64,000 nt of DNA, from assembly GCF_000264905.1 (NCBI RefSeq), contig NW_006763150.1, positions 1-64,000 on the forward strand. Reading direction: 5' to 3'. The notes under the pieces are model-generated. The model did no database searches. It was not told the DNA's origin and worked only from the letters and a program-made list of their open reading frames with translations. The DNA comes from Stereum hirsutum FP-91666 SS1. Its lineage: Eukaryota; Basidiomycota; Agaricomycetes; Russulales; Stereaceae. Position 1 is the stretch's first letter; every line of letters starts with the position of its first letter. Both the position numbers and the translations under genes were made by a program. Shown here one piece after another: positions 46,463 through 59,500 of this stretch.

Positions 46463-48009
46463 ATGACACCGAGCAACTCCTTCTCGCCCAACAGCACCCT
46501 CGTACAATCATCCACCACCAAATCGCCCCACAAGCACTCTGAAACCATATATTCAATGGCCTCTTACCAATCGTTGTCCCTCGACTCGAAAGTCCAAGGT
46601 GCCTACGGGCACGATAATCTCATGGGCCTCCAAATACCCAATGGGCCAAGGTACCTCAACGACGACCATCGCACAACGAGTGCCTACTCCTCATCGTCGA
46701 TGCTTGAGTTTGGATCGTGGGGAGAAAACACCGTCGACAAGGCTTTCAATCCTCGCAGCCTTACGTCCAACTCAAGCCCCGGTGACTTCAACTCCTTGAC
46801 ACAAGAGAGGCACCAGCAGGGAAAGTCTCGCCAGGTGGGTGCAATCGCTTTGAACCTATTCTTTTCATTTCATTCTCGTCCATCGACGCTGACTTTTTTC
46901 ATCCTACAGCCTGTGGCGATGTCATCCAAGCCACTGCCAATCGTGCAATCGGGGGGGATGTACGGCATCCAAGGCGCGTCGTCGTCGTCGTCGCGCGAGT
47001 GGACGGAGGTCTGTCTGCTCATCCTACATTGAGACGTGTCAGTGAACTGATCAGTATTCTAGTATGATCCCATGATTTCGATGGGGCCTGGTAGCACGGG
47101 GACGAGTGTCTCATCCGACGACTCCAACAGTGGCCGCGTAGCCAGGCATTCGACGGCGATGGGCGACGACACCCTCAATGTTGTCTCTAATATGGCAGTC
47201 ACCCAAAGCCACGTACGTCTTTCGCCTTGCATAACTTAGTCTAATATAATATTGACACAGAGACCGCGTCTGCCCAGCCCCAGATGCCTCGCGCTCTCCC
47301 TGCTGGAAGTGCGCAAGCGGCACAGGCGCAGAGTGCTTCAGCGCCAGTTCCACCGTTGCCGACGGCCGACCAGCCCACTATTGAGACGAAGCCTGCTCCG
47401 AAAGTAAAAACCACTTCGAAGAACAAAGCCGCTCTAAAGGAGAAAACCGCTCCGAGGAGGAAAGCCGATCCAAAGGACAAACCCGTCCCGAAGGACAAAC
47501 CCGCTCCAAGGAAGGAACGCGCACCCAGGAGCACTCCCCTACATGCTGGAAGACATACGAAAACGGTCAAGGAGACCGGATTTATCGTTGAATATTCCCC
47601 ACCTCCCGAGATTGTCGTCGCACCCCCGCAAGCCGTCCTGCCTTCCCAGATGCCAGTTCGCCGATGGGTGGACTCCCAGGTCAAACAGGGAAGGCCTGTC
47701 AAGGTGCCCTTGCCGAAAGTCGAATACGGGCAGCAATTGGAGGAGTGGGACATAGGCTCACCCGTGGAGCAAGGGACGGGGGAACGCGGAGAAGGGAACG
47801 CGGCGGCGGATACGAAGGGGGCGACTTCATCTGCGTCCTCGGGCGGGAAGAGGAAGAGGGGGAGGAACGAGGTGGAGGATGGGGAGGAAGACAACGTTGG
47901 ACCGAAGGGGAAGAAGAGGCGGTCGAACGCACCACGAGGGGGGACGGCTGGAAGAAAAGTGGCCGCTGCGGCGGTACACCAACCAGAGCCAAAGCCCCTC
48001 AACAATTAA
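46463..48009 (+). CDS. Lys/Pro-rich basic hypothetical protein
   Basis: Exons 46463-46834, 46910-47008, 47063-47212 and 47263-48009 join in frame to 455 aa. The start could also be the second ATG at 46556 (MASYQSLSLDSK). The N-terminal half is Ser/Asn/Gly-rich and looks disordered. Exon 4 contains a lysine-rich repeat tract (about residues 240-285) with units such as PKDKP, APRRK and APRKER, similar in composition to linker-histone tails. A more ordered segment follows (TGFIVEYSPPPEIVV ... QMPVRRWVDSQVKQGRPVKV). The end carries the locus-typical basic-acidic-basic pattern: GGKRKRGRNEVEDGEEDN then PKGKKRRSNAP. Probably nuclear; no DNA-binding domain is recognised. Confidence 0.68.
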
Positions 48010-50467
48010 CCAAGTGAAGGTATAGCAGCTCAGACTGACGGCGATGGGCCGTCAGCTGGAGCTAGCTAACCAGTTTCACTCGGCAACCGTGAAGGGTTGA
48101 GATGCTCCGAGAAGGAGATGTCGATCCTGGGGCCGTGTGAAAATTCTGATGGAGGGTGGGGAGACATGGGGGTTGTAGAGAAGAGGGGACTAGGCGAGCG
48201 GGGAGTGAGGCGTGATGAGAGGGGCAGTTCGCAGTGAAGGGGTTGCGAGATGGTTGCGAGTAGGGGGATAGGTTTGACGGTTTGCTTCGGAGGGGGAGTT
48301 CTCAGCTATTTATCATTTGTGATTCCACTCATCTTCTATTTTCCCGGCCTCTTTTTATCCTGTGTCCTCTTTCGTCCGCCGTGGCATGAGGAACATCGGC
48401 TCCTGGTCGTTGCTGGACGTCACGATGACCTTCGAATATTGTGATTTCGGCCCAGATCAAGGAACGGGTTCCCGCTAGGCTTTGTGCTTTTTTTTTTGAC
48501 TCTATCTTCGAGATCGTCGCTTTGCTTGATTCTTTACCTCCTGTACGAGTCTTACGTTCCGATGGTTAGCAGCGACTGCCTGCGGCGAGGATTGAACATA
48601 CGCACCTGCCGTCTCGCTCCAGGTCTTGCTACCTCCTTCCGTATTCTCGTTCTCCTATCTTCATTGTGGGTCCATACGTACACGGTTTGTACTCCATACT
48701 GGGTGAAATGGCATCGAGAGCGGTAAATAAAACGCACCGATATCGTTTCTTCATCTTTTCTACCCTACAAACTGGCACCTCGGACTCTTGTGGTGTTCTT
48801 ATCTGTCCATCTGTCGGTATTTTTCATTGTCTTCAGCGACACGGAAAAATGCACGGCCCTTTCGTTCACTGTGTCCGTACCTGCACCATGCGTGAGCCTT
48901 GCGTGAGTTGGCAACGGACGTCGTGCCCTCGAATCATCGATCCACGCACCATAAGACCGCATGCCAGCATGAGACTCCGGGTCGTTTCTCGGAGAACAGT
49001 CGGGCCTTCCAGCAATTGTTTCCTAGAGTAGAAATTATCTTCTTTTGGGCATAGAGACAAAGACCTGGACGAATTGTTGAGGGGACAAGCTCGGCCTTCG
49101 ATGCTTTTTCCGCGTCGGTCGGTACAGGTCGGTACGCGGTTGATAAAGTTCGTGTGGCGCCGCGACTCGGATGTGGCCCAAGTTCAACGTGCAGTCTCAG
49201 TATGTATCCGTTCATTCACGTTCTTAGGCCTAGGAGTATACAATATTCATGTGCACTCAAAGGAGTGAAAAATAATAACCAGCGTTTGTGTGAGAGCGAT
49301 ACAAGTAGGTAGTCAACTCAACCCGCCGCGTGTTCTTCGAGCCCGACGGCCACAGCGAATGTGAGTCTCTAATAAGCCCTATCCTTCCATCCAGAACTAT
49401 CCCATTCTTCCCTGCATCCATCATATGCACGTATCGAAAACGCATCGGAATAATGTTGCATCGATCACGGAATCGGAAGGCGAATGAAGGGATCCAGAAA
49501 AGTAGTCCAGCCCAGGCTAGAGCTGTGGAAAACAGAGATCGACCTCCCAAGCGTAGTAGAAACAGTGACAATCGGTGCCGTCTAGAGTTGAGAGCTATAA
49601 TCCAGTCAAATGGGGACGATGTTGGAAGAACACGTCCATCGACTCGTTGTCCTTTGAGAGGCCGCGAAGCATGAGACTCTGGATTGATGGGGCTTTCAGC
49701 CAAGGGGAGATCTCATTGCGGGAGTAAGGAGTCAATGTACAGTGTAACTAGGTCAGAGAGTCTTCAGGTTTCACATTCTATCGATGGGCTGCCGAAGTAA
49801 GGAGAGACCGAGCTCGTACTCTCTGAGATACCCTGGAGTCACGACCGCATCAAGTACGACAAATCGCGTAGTTTCTAGATCCCTTGGTCCGAGTGGATCA
49901 TACGAAGCTCACAGTCCTGTAGGAACCTACACTCGGACTCCTCATTTTACCGATCTAATTAGTTCTCCACATCGAATAGCGATATGTCCGAATATATCTT
50001 GCGAGTTGCTGAATCGTCAAATAGAGCAACCAGGGACTAGATCCAGACAGACCGAGAGCAACCAGGACTATCCAGCAATCTTGAGCAATCTTGAAGATGG
50101 GGATGAAAAGCTCTTGCAGCATATTCTGTTATTTCCGCCGCCATTATGTCGCGACCAAACACAGCGAGTTCAGTTAGAGACCGTTTCTTCTTATCTTATC
50201 GCGCTGATGGCGACGCGCCTCAATTTGATTCGGAGTTCAAACCGTTCTTGTTCCTGGCGGTGGCGTGTCGCTCTTTGTTGTTGCCATCATCTCACCAGTT
50301 GGAAGACTCCTCCCCGTTGCATACTTTGCTCGCTGCATCTTTTCCTTGACCTTAGTATCTTGCATAACTGTATTCACTTGTGAGTAACTTGCCTCGCCAG
50401 GCTCTCCAGCGAGGTGCTTACTCTGGTATTGAATGTACGTTGCCTTGGTTTCCTCGCAAGCCTGAAT
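48010..50467. other. Intergenic region, no supported gene
   Basis: The 5' part is the 3' UTR side of the Lys/Pro-rich gene. Short frames at 48250-49270, 49257-49703 (minus, 148 codons), and 49784-50383 show no known protein character. The 300 bp before 50468 probably form the leader of MYND gene 1. No tRNA or small RNA was recognised. Confidence 0.3.
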
Positions 50468-53000
50468 ATGCCAAGCGCCAAAACGAAGGGTAAAAAGGCG
50501 GATAAAAAGGCCAAAAAGGACCCTAACGCTATTCCAGAGCCAAAATTCAGCTTTGACCTGGAGCCTCGCCCAAAACCTCAGGCCGACGCTTCTGCGCAGA
50601 AAGCGAATATCGGGGTTCGGTTACCTCCTCTTCTAGACGGACTGCCCCCGGAATGGGAAAAGCATGTCAACTGGTCGGATATGACTTACTATATGTGCCA
50701 ATCCATGGGAATACCTGGTAATCGAACATATTCGTTGTACGCATTCTTGAAAGCTCACTGCCAAATACTTCTCTCAAAGATCTCGACACTAAAGCTGGTC
50801 TGAAGAACGTACACTATAACTTTGCGCATTACGCACGTCAACTTGACAATTTCTTCACACACATACAAGCTCGCGACAAGAAACCCCACCAGGTGCGAGG
50901 ACCAGCGCTGGTAGTAGTTACGTACAGTAAGATGTGCGCAGATAACGTGCTGCTAAAAAGAGTTTTACTCGAGACCAGTACGTTTGCTTAGCTTCAACTC
51001 GTGCTCTACTCATCGTCGTACCTTCTCTCCCACAGACTTCGTGAAAATGGTTGAAACGCTCCTCTTTGACCCTCACTGCCAACTTATCGTCGCCGGTCTC
51101 CTTTGGAGGATAAGCTGCAATTGCAGCTTCGACATGCGAGAGGAGCTGGCTGTTCGAACGTCGAAAATCCTCATGGACGTCATTGAGAGGTTCCCATCCG
51201 ACGTCAAATTGTCGAAACTCGCAGTCGCCACGCTTACTGAAACGTGTCTCACTCTCACTCATCACGATCCCTTGCAAACCCCAGCGCGCCGCTCTTTGCT
51301 CGATACACGTCGACTGATCCGACTCCTCGTCTCCGTCGCACGCAAACCAGGCTTCATACAACTCGTTGCTCCCTATCTGTCCGGAGCGTCTTGCATGTGC
51401 TATGAAGATTTTGTCGACATTCCCGAGGCTACCGATATCCTTATCTCCCTCATCCGTTGTCCGCAAGTCAGGACTCGGATGTGTGGCCTGGGCGGCATCC
51501 AGAGACTTTATCTTGGCTATGAAGAGGAGGACGTATTGGGCTCTAATATTACCCCTGAGGTACTCGTCAAGCTCCTACAAACTACATCGTCAACGAACCC
51601 AGATCTTCACCGCGAGCTGCTCGCTTTCGGCGGGTACGAAAAGTCGGAGGCTTATGGGGTACTCCGTAATATGAACGCCACTACGGAGGTCATGAACAAG
51701 CTCTTCCGCGATCGCGACTTTTACTCTTTCGGAAAGGCGATGGCCCCGTTGATCATCAAGGTCGAATACCTTCTCCTGACAGCTGCATGGCCGGAGGCGG
51801 AGGCACGTAGGACTGGCTTTCCCTGCCGCACGTACCAGGAAGCCTGGCCTCTCGGCGCGAAGGCCATCCGCGAACGTGGCGTACCAGAGGAAACGTACTT
51901 GGCCGACATCCTCGACGTCAAATATCTCATGTCCTTAGGTCAAGAAGACGAATCGCGCGCGATGGCTGCTTCGCTCACCGAGAAGCATCCGAACGTCCCA
52001 TTCTTCTACTACGTTGCCAGCCTCCGGGAGGAAGACATGCAGCTGGGTCTACAATACGCGAAGAAAGGACTCAAGTGCCCCGGTCTGACGCCATACGTTC
52101 GCTTCAATCTCTTGTACTGCACGCTATACAACGCCTTCCAGATCTCCCAGGATAAGCTTCGATTTGCCTCTACAGCGAGTGCGCAGACAATCGCCGAGGG
52201 CTTTGCGTACGCGAGGAGCTCCATAGAGGACGCGGAGACGTACATGCGAGAGGCACCACCAGATTGTCGATGGTTGCGACCCATCATTTATATGTGGATC
52301 CAAAATTTGCTGCTCCTGCGAGGGCATGAGCTGACGTTGAAATCTCCAGAACTTGTGGTGAGTCGGGCTATCCGTACGCTGTAACTTTCACTCAGTCTTC
52401 GCACGAATTTTAGGAAGCGAAGCGCAGGCTAAAGCTAGCTGACAAAACCTCTCTCCTTCTCAACCAACGTCTCAATCGCTCCTTCGGCCGTATGACCTCC
52501 CTCGTTTTTCTCGAACGTATGGGCGACGCTTGGGCTGAATGGGGTCCCATCGTCACAGAATGGCAAGAATCCGTGGCGGTTTTCGAAAGCTCACTTCCTC
52601 CACCGGTCGACGTCCCGAACGATGACTCGGAAGAAGGCTACTTGGCCTGGTCGGAACGAGTCAATAACGCTGTAGCTGCTGAGGGATCGAACGGAGACGA
52701 TACGTCTTGGCGGAAGGCGATGGCGGAGGTTGGGAAATTCACGAGCGCGGAATGGGACTCCTTGGTGGAGATGAACCGGTGTGCGTGGTGCAGGACCCCG
52801 AGCGTTGTGTTGAAGAAGTGTAGAGGCCAATGCTCTACCAAGTAGGAAATTTCGGTCTAGCTGATATTATCCGAACGTACCTTACTAAAGGCTCCTACTC
52901 TGTTCCCCTACTCTGTTCCAGGTACTGCGACAAGACTTGCCAGAAGCAAGATTGGCCGAGCCACAAGAAAGTCTGCGAGGACTATAATGGCACGATCTAG
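50468..53000 (+). CDS. MYND zinc-finger protein 1
   Basis: Exons 50468-50717, 50780-50977, 51036-52357, 52414-52841 and 52922-53000 join in frame to 758 aa. The C-terminal MYND finger reads CAWCRTPSVVLKKC, then C-x4-C-x3-C-x6 ... H-x3-C, split by the last intron (phase 2, after ...CSTK). MYND domains bind two zinc ions and dock proline-rich partners. The N-terminus is lysine-rich (MPSAKTKGKKADKKAKKDP). The long middle region is alpha-helical in character; segments such as YAKKGLKCPGLTPYVRFNLL suggest repeat-type helices. No SET domain is present, so it is not a SMYD methyltransferase. Its tandem neighbour at 53643 has the same intron positions. Role unknown; agaricomycetes often carry many MYND genes. 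Confidence 0.85.
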
Positions 53001-53642
53001 TTGAAAGTATTGCGCTTGTACGGACATTCGCTCGCAGTTGCCCAAATATTTTACTGTTTTCCTACTAGTTAATATCAATGCCGTTCTGTAGTCAAGTCGG
53101 TGAGAAAGTATCGCGTCAAAACCCATCGTTCAATACCTGCTCAAGGCCACATTCAGATACTTACGCTCTGAAGTAGTACCACTTTTTGTTCAGCGTTTTG
53201 CTGGCTCGTCACACACGTATGGCGCACTTGTCATTCTTAGATATCTTCTATATATATGACTGCAGAATATGTACCCTGGGAACTTCGCGGTGTGCAAAAA
53301 AATTGATGAAAAAATATATATGTAAACAACGACGTGTCTTGACCGCGCCACAGTCGTGTCGCAGCGCGCACGTCGACCACGTGATCCCTGGACACGGCCT
53401 CGTGGCGTGAGGATCGGTGGCTCGCTCACCGCTTCTTTTGTTCTTCTTCATCACCTCCTCCAACGCGACACTGTATCTACACTTTAAAGGTTCTTATCAT
53501 TTAGCTCAGCAACTCCTGCCATTCTATAAACCATAAACTCAAGGTATTATCTCAAAGTCCTGAAACTTATTGTCTGAATTTATGAGCTCATATTCAATTG
53601 CACTTAACGCAGGGTCCGTCGACTTGCTGTCCCGTTGCTGTT
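53001..53642. other. Spacer between the MYND genes
   Basis: Contains the 3' UTR of MYND gene 1 and the promoter of MYND gene 2. AT-rich stretches (atatatatga, about 53252; aaaatatatatg, about 53312) are present. No further gene. Confidence 0.4.
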
Positions 53643-56106
53643 ATGGCACCATCTGGAAGAAAACGACCTAAAAAAAGGAACCCGAAGAAACCTTCTAACG
53701 TAGGTCCTTTTTCTCTACGTCTGGGAACGAGCTTGACGAGAGTCTGATGCTAAATTTCTCTGTGTTCAAGTCGTCGCGATATGTGCTAGAGATCCCTGAG
53801 GACGTGCAAGAAACCTGGGCAAGTCTGGGGTCTTGGCTCTCTAAAGCTCTAGGTCTACCAGGTCTGCAATCCCTCCGTCTAGGTAATCTTGACACGTTTC
53901 TGATCCTTTTTTCAGATCTCGACACGACAAGTGGCCTGAGGAAAGTTCATAGGGAGTTTGAGAACATATCGAGGACGGTCGACGAATTTTACACATTCGC
54001 GCGCTCTTTTCCCGGTTACGAGCCTCGCATAGCTGCCGGCGCCGTTGTAATCTACAGCAAGCTGTGCGCGGACAATGTCCTTCTCAGACGCATCATACTG
54101 GAAACTGGTACGATTGTGTGGTTCTTTTGTGTACTCGGTCTCACCGCTCAATCTTTCTGACAGGGTACCCGAAGATGGTTGAAAGCCTGGCTCTCGAACC
54201 AACGTGCACATACATCGTCGCTGGCTTAATCTTCAGGGTCTTTTGCCGCTGTGACAAAAGCATGCGGGAAGAACTCGCGATTCGAATCTCCACGGTACTT
54301 ATGGATATCATCGACCAATTCTCCGACGACCCGAACCTGCCGAGACTTGCCGCTGCGATCCTCTTCAGTTCAGTAACTAATGTGGTCCAAAGGTCGGAAG
54401 AGTGGAATCCCTCGCCGATCGACGTCCCCCGTCTAGTGCATACTGCGCTCTCCGTCGCTCACAAGTCAGGCCTCATGGGGATCGTGGCCCCCTTCCTTGC
54501 CAACTGCGCGCTCGACTGTCATAAACTTTATCTGGCGAATCCCAAAGCGATCGATATCCTTGTTGCACTCGTTCGCTCTCCACACTTCCCTACACGTATG
54601 CAGAGCTGTCGTGGTCTCCAGGGGATGTACTTCCCGGATGAGGAACCGGAGGATCTCGGGCCCTTCGATTCCAACCGCATGTTGAAGATGTTCCAAAATC
54701 CGTTGTCTCCCGAGCTCCAGCGGGAGATGGATATCTTTGGGGGCCTACACAAGTCGCAAGCGTTTGCCGTCACCGTCTCCGTGGCCAAATGCTGCAGTGC
54801 AATGGACAAAGTATTTCGCGACCGCGACTTCTACGCTCACGGCAAGGCGCTTGTTCCTCTGACACTTGAGGTCGAGTACTTTCTCTGCCATGGGGGGTGG
54901 GATGCTTCGGAGATCTCACAAACTGGCTTCCCCTGCCGCACGTTTCGCGATACGCTATTTCATGCTTCCAAGGCCATTCGAGAGCGATCTACTCCCGGTA
55001 ACGGAGAGGAATGGATGGCCGATGTTCTGGAGGTCAAATATCTCTTGGCGAACTCACGATACGAGGAAGCCGCCACGCAATCTCTTCGCTGCATCGAGAG
55101 TTATCCAAATGCCGCCTTCTTTTACTACGTGGCGTGCAAGGAGGAATCGGATGTCGATAAGGCTATTCGATTGGCGAAGAAAGGACTGCGGTGCCCCAAT
55201 CTTACACCATACGTCCGCTTGAATCTCCTCTACAACGCAGCGAACTCGGCTTTCTTTCAGGCAGACTTGAAGCTAAAGGATGAGGGGGGTGGAGCTACGC
55301 TGGAAGCCTACGACTATGCAATGAGTGCACTTGAGGACGCGAGGGAGTATATACGCCTGTCCCCTCCCGACGCTCGAAACCTGAGACGCACGATTTATAT
55401 CTATATTTTGGCGCTTTTTGTTCTGCGGGGTAACGAACTCACTTTGAATTCGCCTGAGGTAGTCGTAAGTCACTTTCCGGACTCTTCGAGCTCTATATAC
55501 TTTCATGTCTAACACGGAACCTCACTTCTCCTTCTCCAATCGTCCCTAGGATGCTAGGCGAAGGCTCAGGCTTGCCGACGAAGTTTCCAAAATGGTCGAC
55601 CAGCCTATCAGCAAGTCTATCGCTCGGTCAACCTGCCTTGCATATCTAGACCGTCTCGACCATGCACGGAATGAATGGGGCCCGTGCATCGACGAGTGGG
55701 ATGTAATCCACAAGAAAAACTCGATTCCAGACACGGACCTGCCAATGAACTCCCAGAGTGAAGCGGCTTGGCTGGAAAGCTTAGATGCGGCCCACAAAAG
55801 GGACGCTGCAATCGATGGTGGCTTCGCCAATCCAGCGAAGCCAGAAGACCGGTGGACTATCGCAGACCTGGAATCGCAGGCGAGCCTTCGTCGCTGTACT
55901 TGGTGTAGAGCGCCGAGCGTGGTTCTTCGCAAATGCAAGGGCGAGTGCCCGGCGAGGTAAGTCTCCACTGCTTCGTCATATCTTGTTCGCCTTGCTGACT
56001 ATGAAACAATGACCACGAACGGTGAACCAGATATTGCGATGCAGCTTGTCAGAAGCGTGACTGGAAGACACACAAGAAAACATGCGCCAACGTAGCTGGA
56101 ACGTAG
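53643..56106 (+). CDS. MYND zinc-finger protein 2 (tandem paralogue)
   Basis: Exons 53643-53699, 53771-53861, 53916-54107, 54164-55464, 55550-55956 and 56031-56106 join in frame to 707 aa. The MYND finger is CTWCRAPSVVLRKC, C-x3-C, then YCDAACQKRDWKTHKKTC, with the last intron at the same place and phase as in gene 1. Paralogy is plain in SKMCADNVLLKRVLLET versus SKLCADNVLLRRIILET and AKKGLRCPNLTPYVRLNLLY versus AKKGLKCPGLTPYVRFNLLY. The N-terminus is short and basic (MAPSGRKRPKKRNPKK) with one extra intron relative to gene 1. The first 60 residues have diverged most. The gene ends 457 bp before the RNR1 start. Confidence 0.85.
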
Positions 56107-56382
56107 GGACCATCATTTGCACTTTTCGGTAGCCTGTACATAGATATGTACTCTCCACCGTCTGTTCCGTGCGTGTATTCTGTAGGCCTTCGAATCGATA
56201 CTGCGGGCTGTGTTCTTCTTATTCCTCGCACCAAGGAACTTATTTTGGCTACGCTACTCTCGGAGACTAATCACTGGCATCACTTTGTACTGTAAATGCT
56301 CTTATCTTGCTAGTAGTGATATATAATCACAGAGGGAAATATGAAGACTCAATTTGGGCCACAGTGGCTATACGCGCCACTG

Positions 56383-56450
56383 ACGCGTCCACAACAGGGA
56401 CAAATTGATCGCGACGCGTCGCGTTGAACAACGCGTGACGCTTATATATA
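56383..56450 (+). promoter_or_regulatory. RNR1 promoter: three ACGCGT boxes and TATA
   Basis: ACGCGT occurs at 56383-56388, 56414-56419 and 56431-56436, immediately followed by TATATATA at 56443-56450. The start codon is 114 bp further on. ACGCGT is the MluI cell-cycle box bound by MBF (Mbp1/Swi6-type) in yeasts, where RNR genes are S-phase targets. The conservation of that circuit here is inferred. Confidence 0.65.
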
Positions 56451-56563
56451 AGACTGTCGCGTCTCGATTCCCACCTTATTCCTCACTTCCCCTCCCCCAC
56501 CACCTCCCCACACACCCGGTGTTACTCTAGATTATTATCTTTTACACGCCGAACATCTTCGCA

Positions 56564-59500
56564 ATGGCATTATTATCAACGTCATCGTCAACGCCGACAA
56601 TGGCGTACGTCTTCAAGCGAGGTAAGTTTTCAGATCTTCATACCTCGACGACGATGCACGTACCGCCGCCCGTCGAGCGCGTTGAACTTCACATTGACGC
56701 GCCTATTTTATAGATGGGTATGTTGTCATTGGATGAATCTTAGTTGAATGAGTCTAATTAACTTGAACCACCCTGGTTGCTCGCAGGCGGAAAGAGAGTA
56801 TCCAAGCTGACAAGGTGCGTCCGCTCGGTTTCATCTCTTAGTGTTCTCTGAACTTACTCTTTTATTTCACTTCTCTATAGCTTACTGCACGGGTTAAGAA
56901 GCTATCTTATGGTCTCGATGACATGCATCTCGATGCCAACGAGTGAGTCCTGCTACATACACGAACGCGACCATCCCTCACCCCTCGCCTATAGAGTCAC
57001 ACAGAAGGTCATCCAGGGCGTGTATCCTGGAATCACGACCAGTGAACTCGACGTATGGCTTACTCCTTACTCTGAGAAGATGATCGACACTAAAGTGACG
57101 TTTCAGAATCTTGCGGCAGAGACGGCCGCCTACCTCACAACCAAACACCCAGACTACGCTATTCTCGCAGCTCGGATCGCGGTCTCGAATCTTCACAAAA
57201 CGACGAAGGAAAGCTTCTCCCAAACCATCTCTGATCTCTATCACTATGGTTCGTCTCGATTTTGTACACCTGTTCTGTGATCCTGACTCATGTCTGCCCA
57301 CGCAGTCAACCCCAAAACAGGCAGAGCGGCGGGGATGATCTCAGATGAGACATACAAGTTCGTCAATGAACACGCAGAACGTCTCGATTCGGCCATTGTA
57401 TGGAGTCGTGACTTCGAATACAACTTGTGCGTCCGTATCCACCCCTATCTTAATGTCGTCTTACCTTGTTCTTCTAGCTTCGGCTACAAGACCCTTGAGC
57501 GGTCATACCTGCTCAAAATCAACGGTCGTACAGCCGAGCGTCCGCAACACTTGCTTATGCGCGTTGCTTGCGGTATCCATCCTAATGACATCGACCGCGC
57601 TCTTGAGAGCTACACCCTTATGTCGCAGCGCTACTTCACACACGGCTCGCCTACGCTCTTCAATGCTGGTACGCCGAACCCGCAGTTGGCGTCCTGCTTC
57701 CTCGTTTGTATGAAAGACGATTCCATCGAGGGTATCTACGATACCTTGAAGTCTTGCGCCATGATCAGCAAGTCTGCAGGCGGTATTGGTCTTAACATCC
57801 ACAACATTCGTGCTACTGGGTATGGTCTCTTCGTCGACTACGCGTCTGCTCAGGAATTTACGTCGGCTGCTTTAGTTCCTATATCGCAGGAACGAATGGC
57901 TACTCCAACGGAATTGTACCTATGCTTCGCGCGTTCGACGCCACGGCTCGTTATGTTGACCAGGGTGGTAACAAGCGTCCCGGTGCCTTCGCTATCTATC
58001 TCGAGCCTTGGCATGCGGACGTATTCGAATTCCTCGACCTCCGTAAGAACCACGGAAAGGAAGAAGTCCGTGCCCGTGACCTATTTTACGCATTATGGAT
58101 CCCGGACCTCTTGTATGTGGCTCTGCTTTGTCTTCCTTGCATCTATGTCTGAGCCCTGCTACTCGTTCACAGCATGAAGCGCATTGGCGAAAACGGCAAC
58201 TGGTCCTTGTTTTCTCCTGACGAGGCCCCCGGTCTCCACGAGGTTTACGGTGACGAGTTCGAGGCCTTGTACGAGAAATACGAGCGTGAAGGAAAGGCGA
58301 TGAAGACTATTCCTGCCCAGAAGCTTTGGTATGCCATCATGGATGCGCAGATCGAGACGGGTGGTCCTTTCATGTGCTACAAGGATGCTGCCAACCGTAA
58401 GTCTTCGTAGAGTGTCCTGAATCTTATCCTTGTTCACAAACTATTTTTTTCTTTGTCCAGGCAAGACGAACCAGAAGAACCTCGGCGTCATCAAATCTTC
58501 CAACCTTTGCACCGAAATCATGGAGTACTCCGCTCCTGACGAGACCGCCGTCTGCAACCTCGCCTCGCTCGCCTTGCCCAGCTTCATCGAGAACGGTGTT
58601 TACAATTTCCAAAAATTGCACGACGTTACGAAAGTTGTCACCTATAACTTGAACCGTGTCATCGACCTCAACTTCTACCCCATCCCCGAGGCTCGTAACT
58701 CGAACATGCGCCACCGGCCCATCGGTCTCGGCGTTCAAGGTCTCGCCGATGCCTTCATGATCCTTCGCATGCCGTTCGACTCGGACGAGGCCAGGAAACT
58801 GAACCTGCAGATCTTCGAGACGATCTACCACGCGGCGGTCGAGGCGAGCTGCGATATCGCCAAGGTAGAGGGCGCGTATGCGAGTTACGAGGGCAGCCCG
58901 GCGAGTAAGGGAGAGCTGCAGTTCGATCTTTGGGGAGTCAAGCCGTCGGAGCTGTGGGACTGGGCGGAGTTGAAGGCGAAGGTGGCACAGCATGGGTTGA
59001 GGAACTCGTTGCTCGTCGCACCTATGCCTACGGCTTCGACCAGTCAGATTTTGGGCAACAATGAGTGCTTCGAGCCGTACACCAGGTATGGCGCTGACCT
59101 ATATTCTTGTTTTACATTTTCGGATCGAGCTGACGGTTGTCATCTAGTAACATCTACACTCGTCGTGTTCTCGCTGGAGAGTTCCAAGTCGTTTGCCCTT
59201 GGCTTCTTCGCGAGCTCATTCGCCTCGACCTCTGGGACGACAACATGAAGAACCGTATCATCGCCCACAACGGCTCCGTCCAGTACATCCCCGAGATCCC
59301 AGACGACGTCAAGGCCATCTACAAGACTGTTTGGGAGATCTCGCAGAAGAAGGTCCTCGACCTCGCTGCCGACCGTGGCGCGTTCATCTGTCAGTCTCAG
59401 AGCTTGAACATCCATCTCCAGGCTCCAACTGTTGGTCAGTTGACGAGCATGCACTTCTACGGGTGGAAGCGTGGCTTGAAGACGGGCATGTACTACTTGA

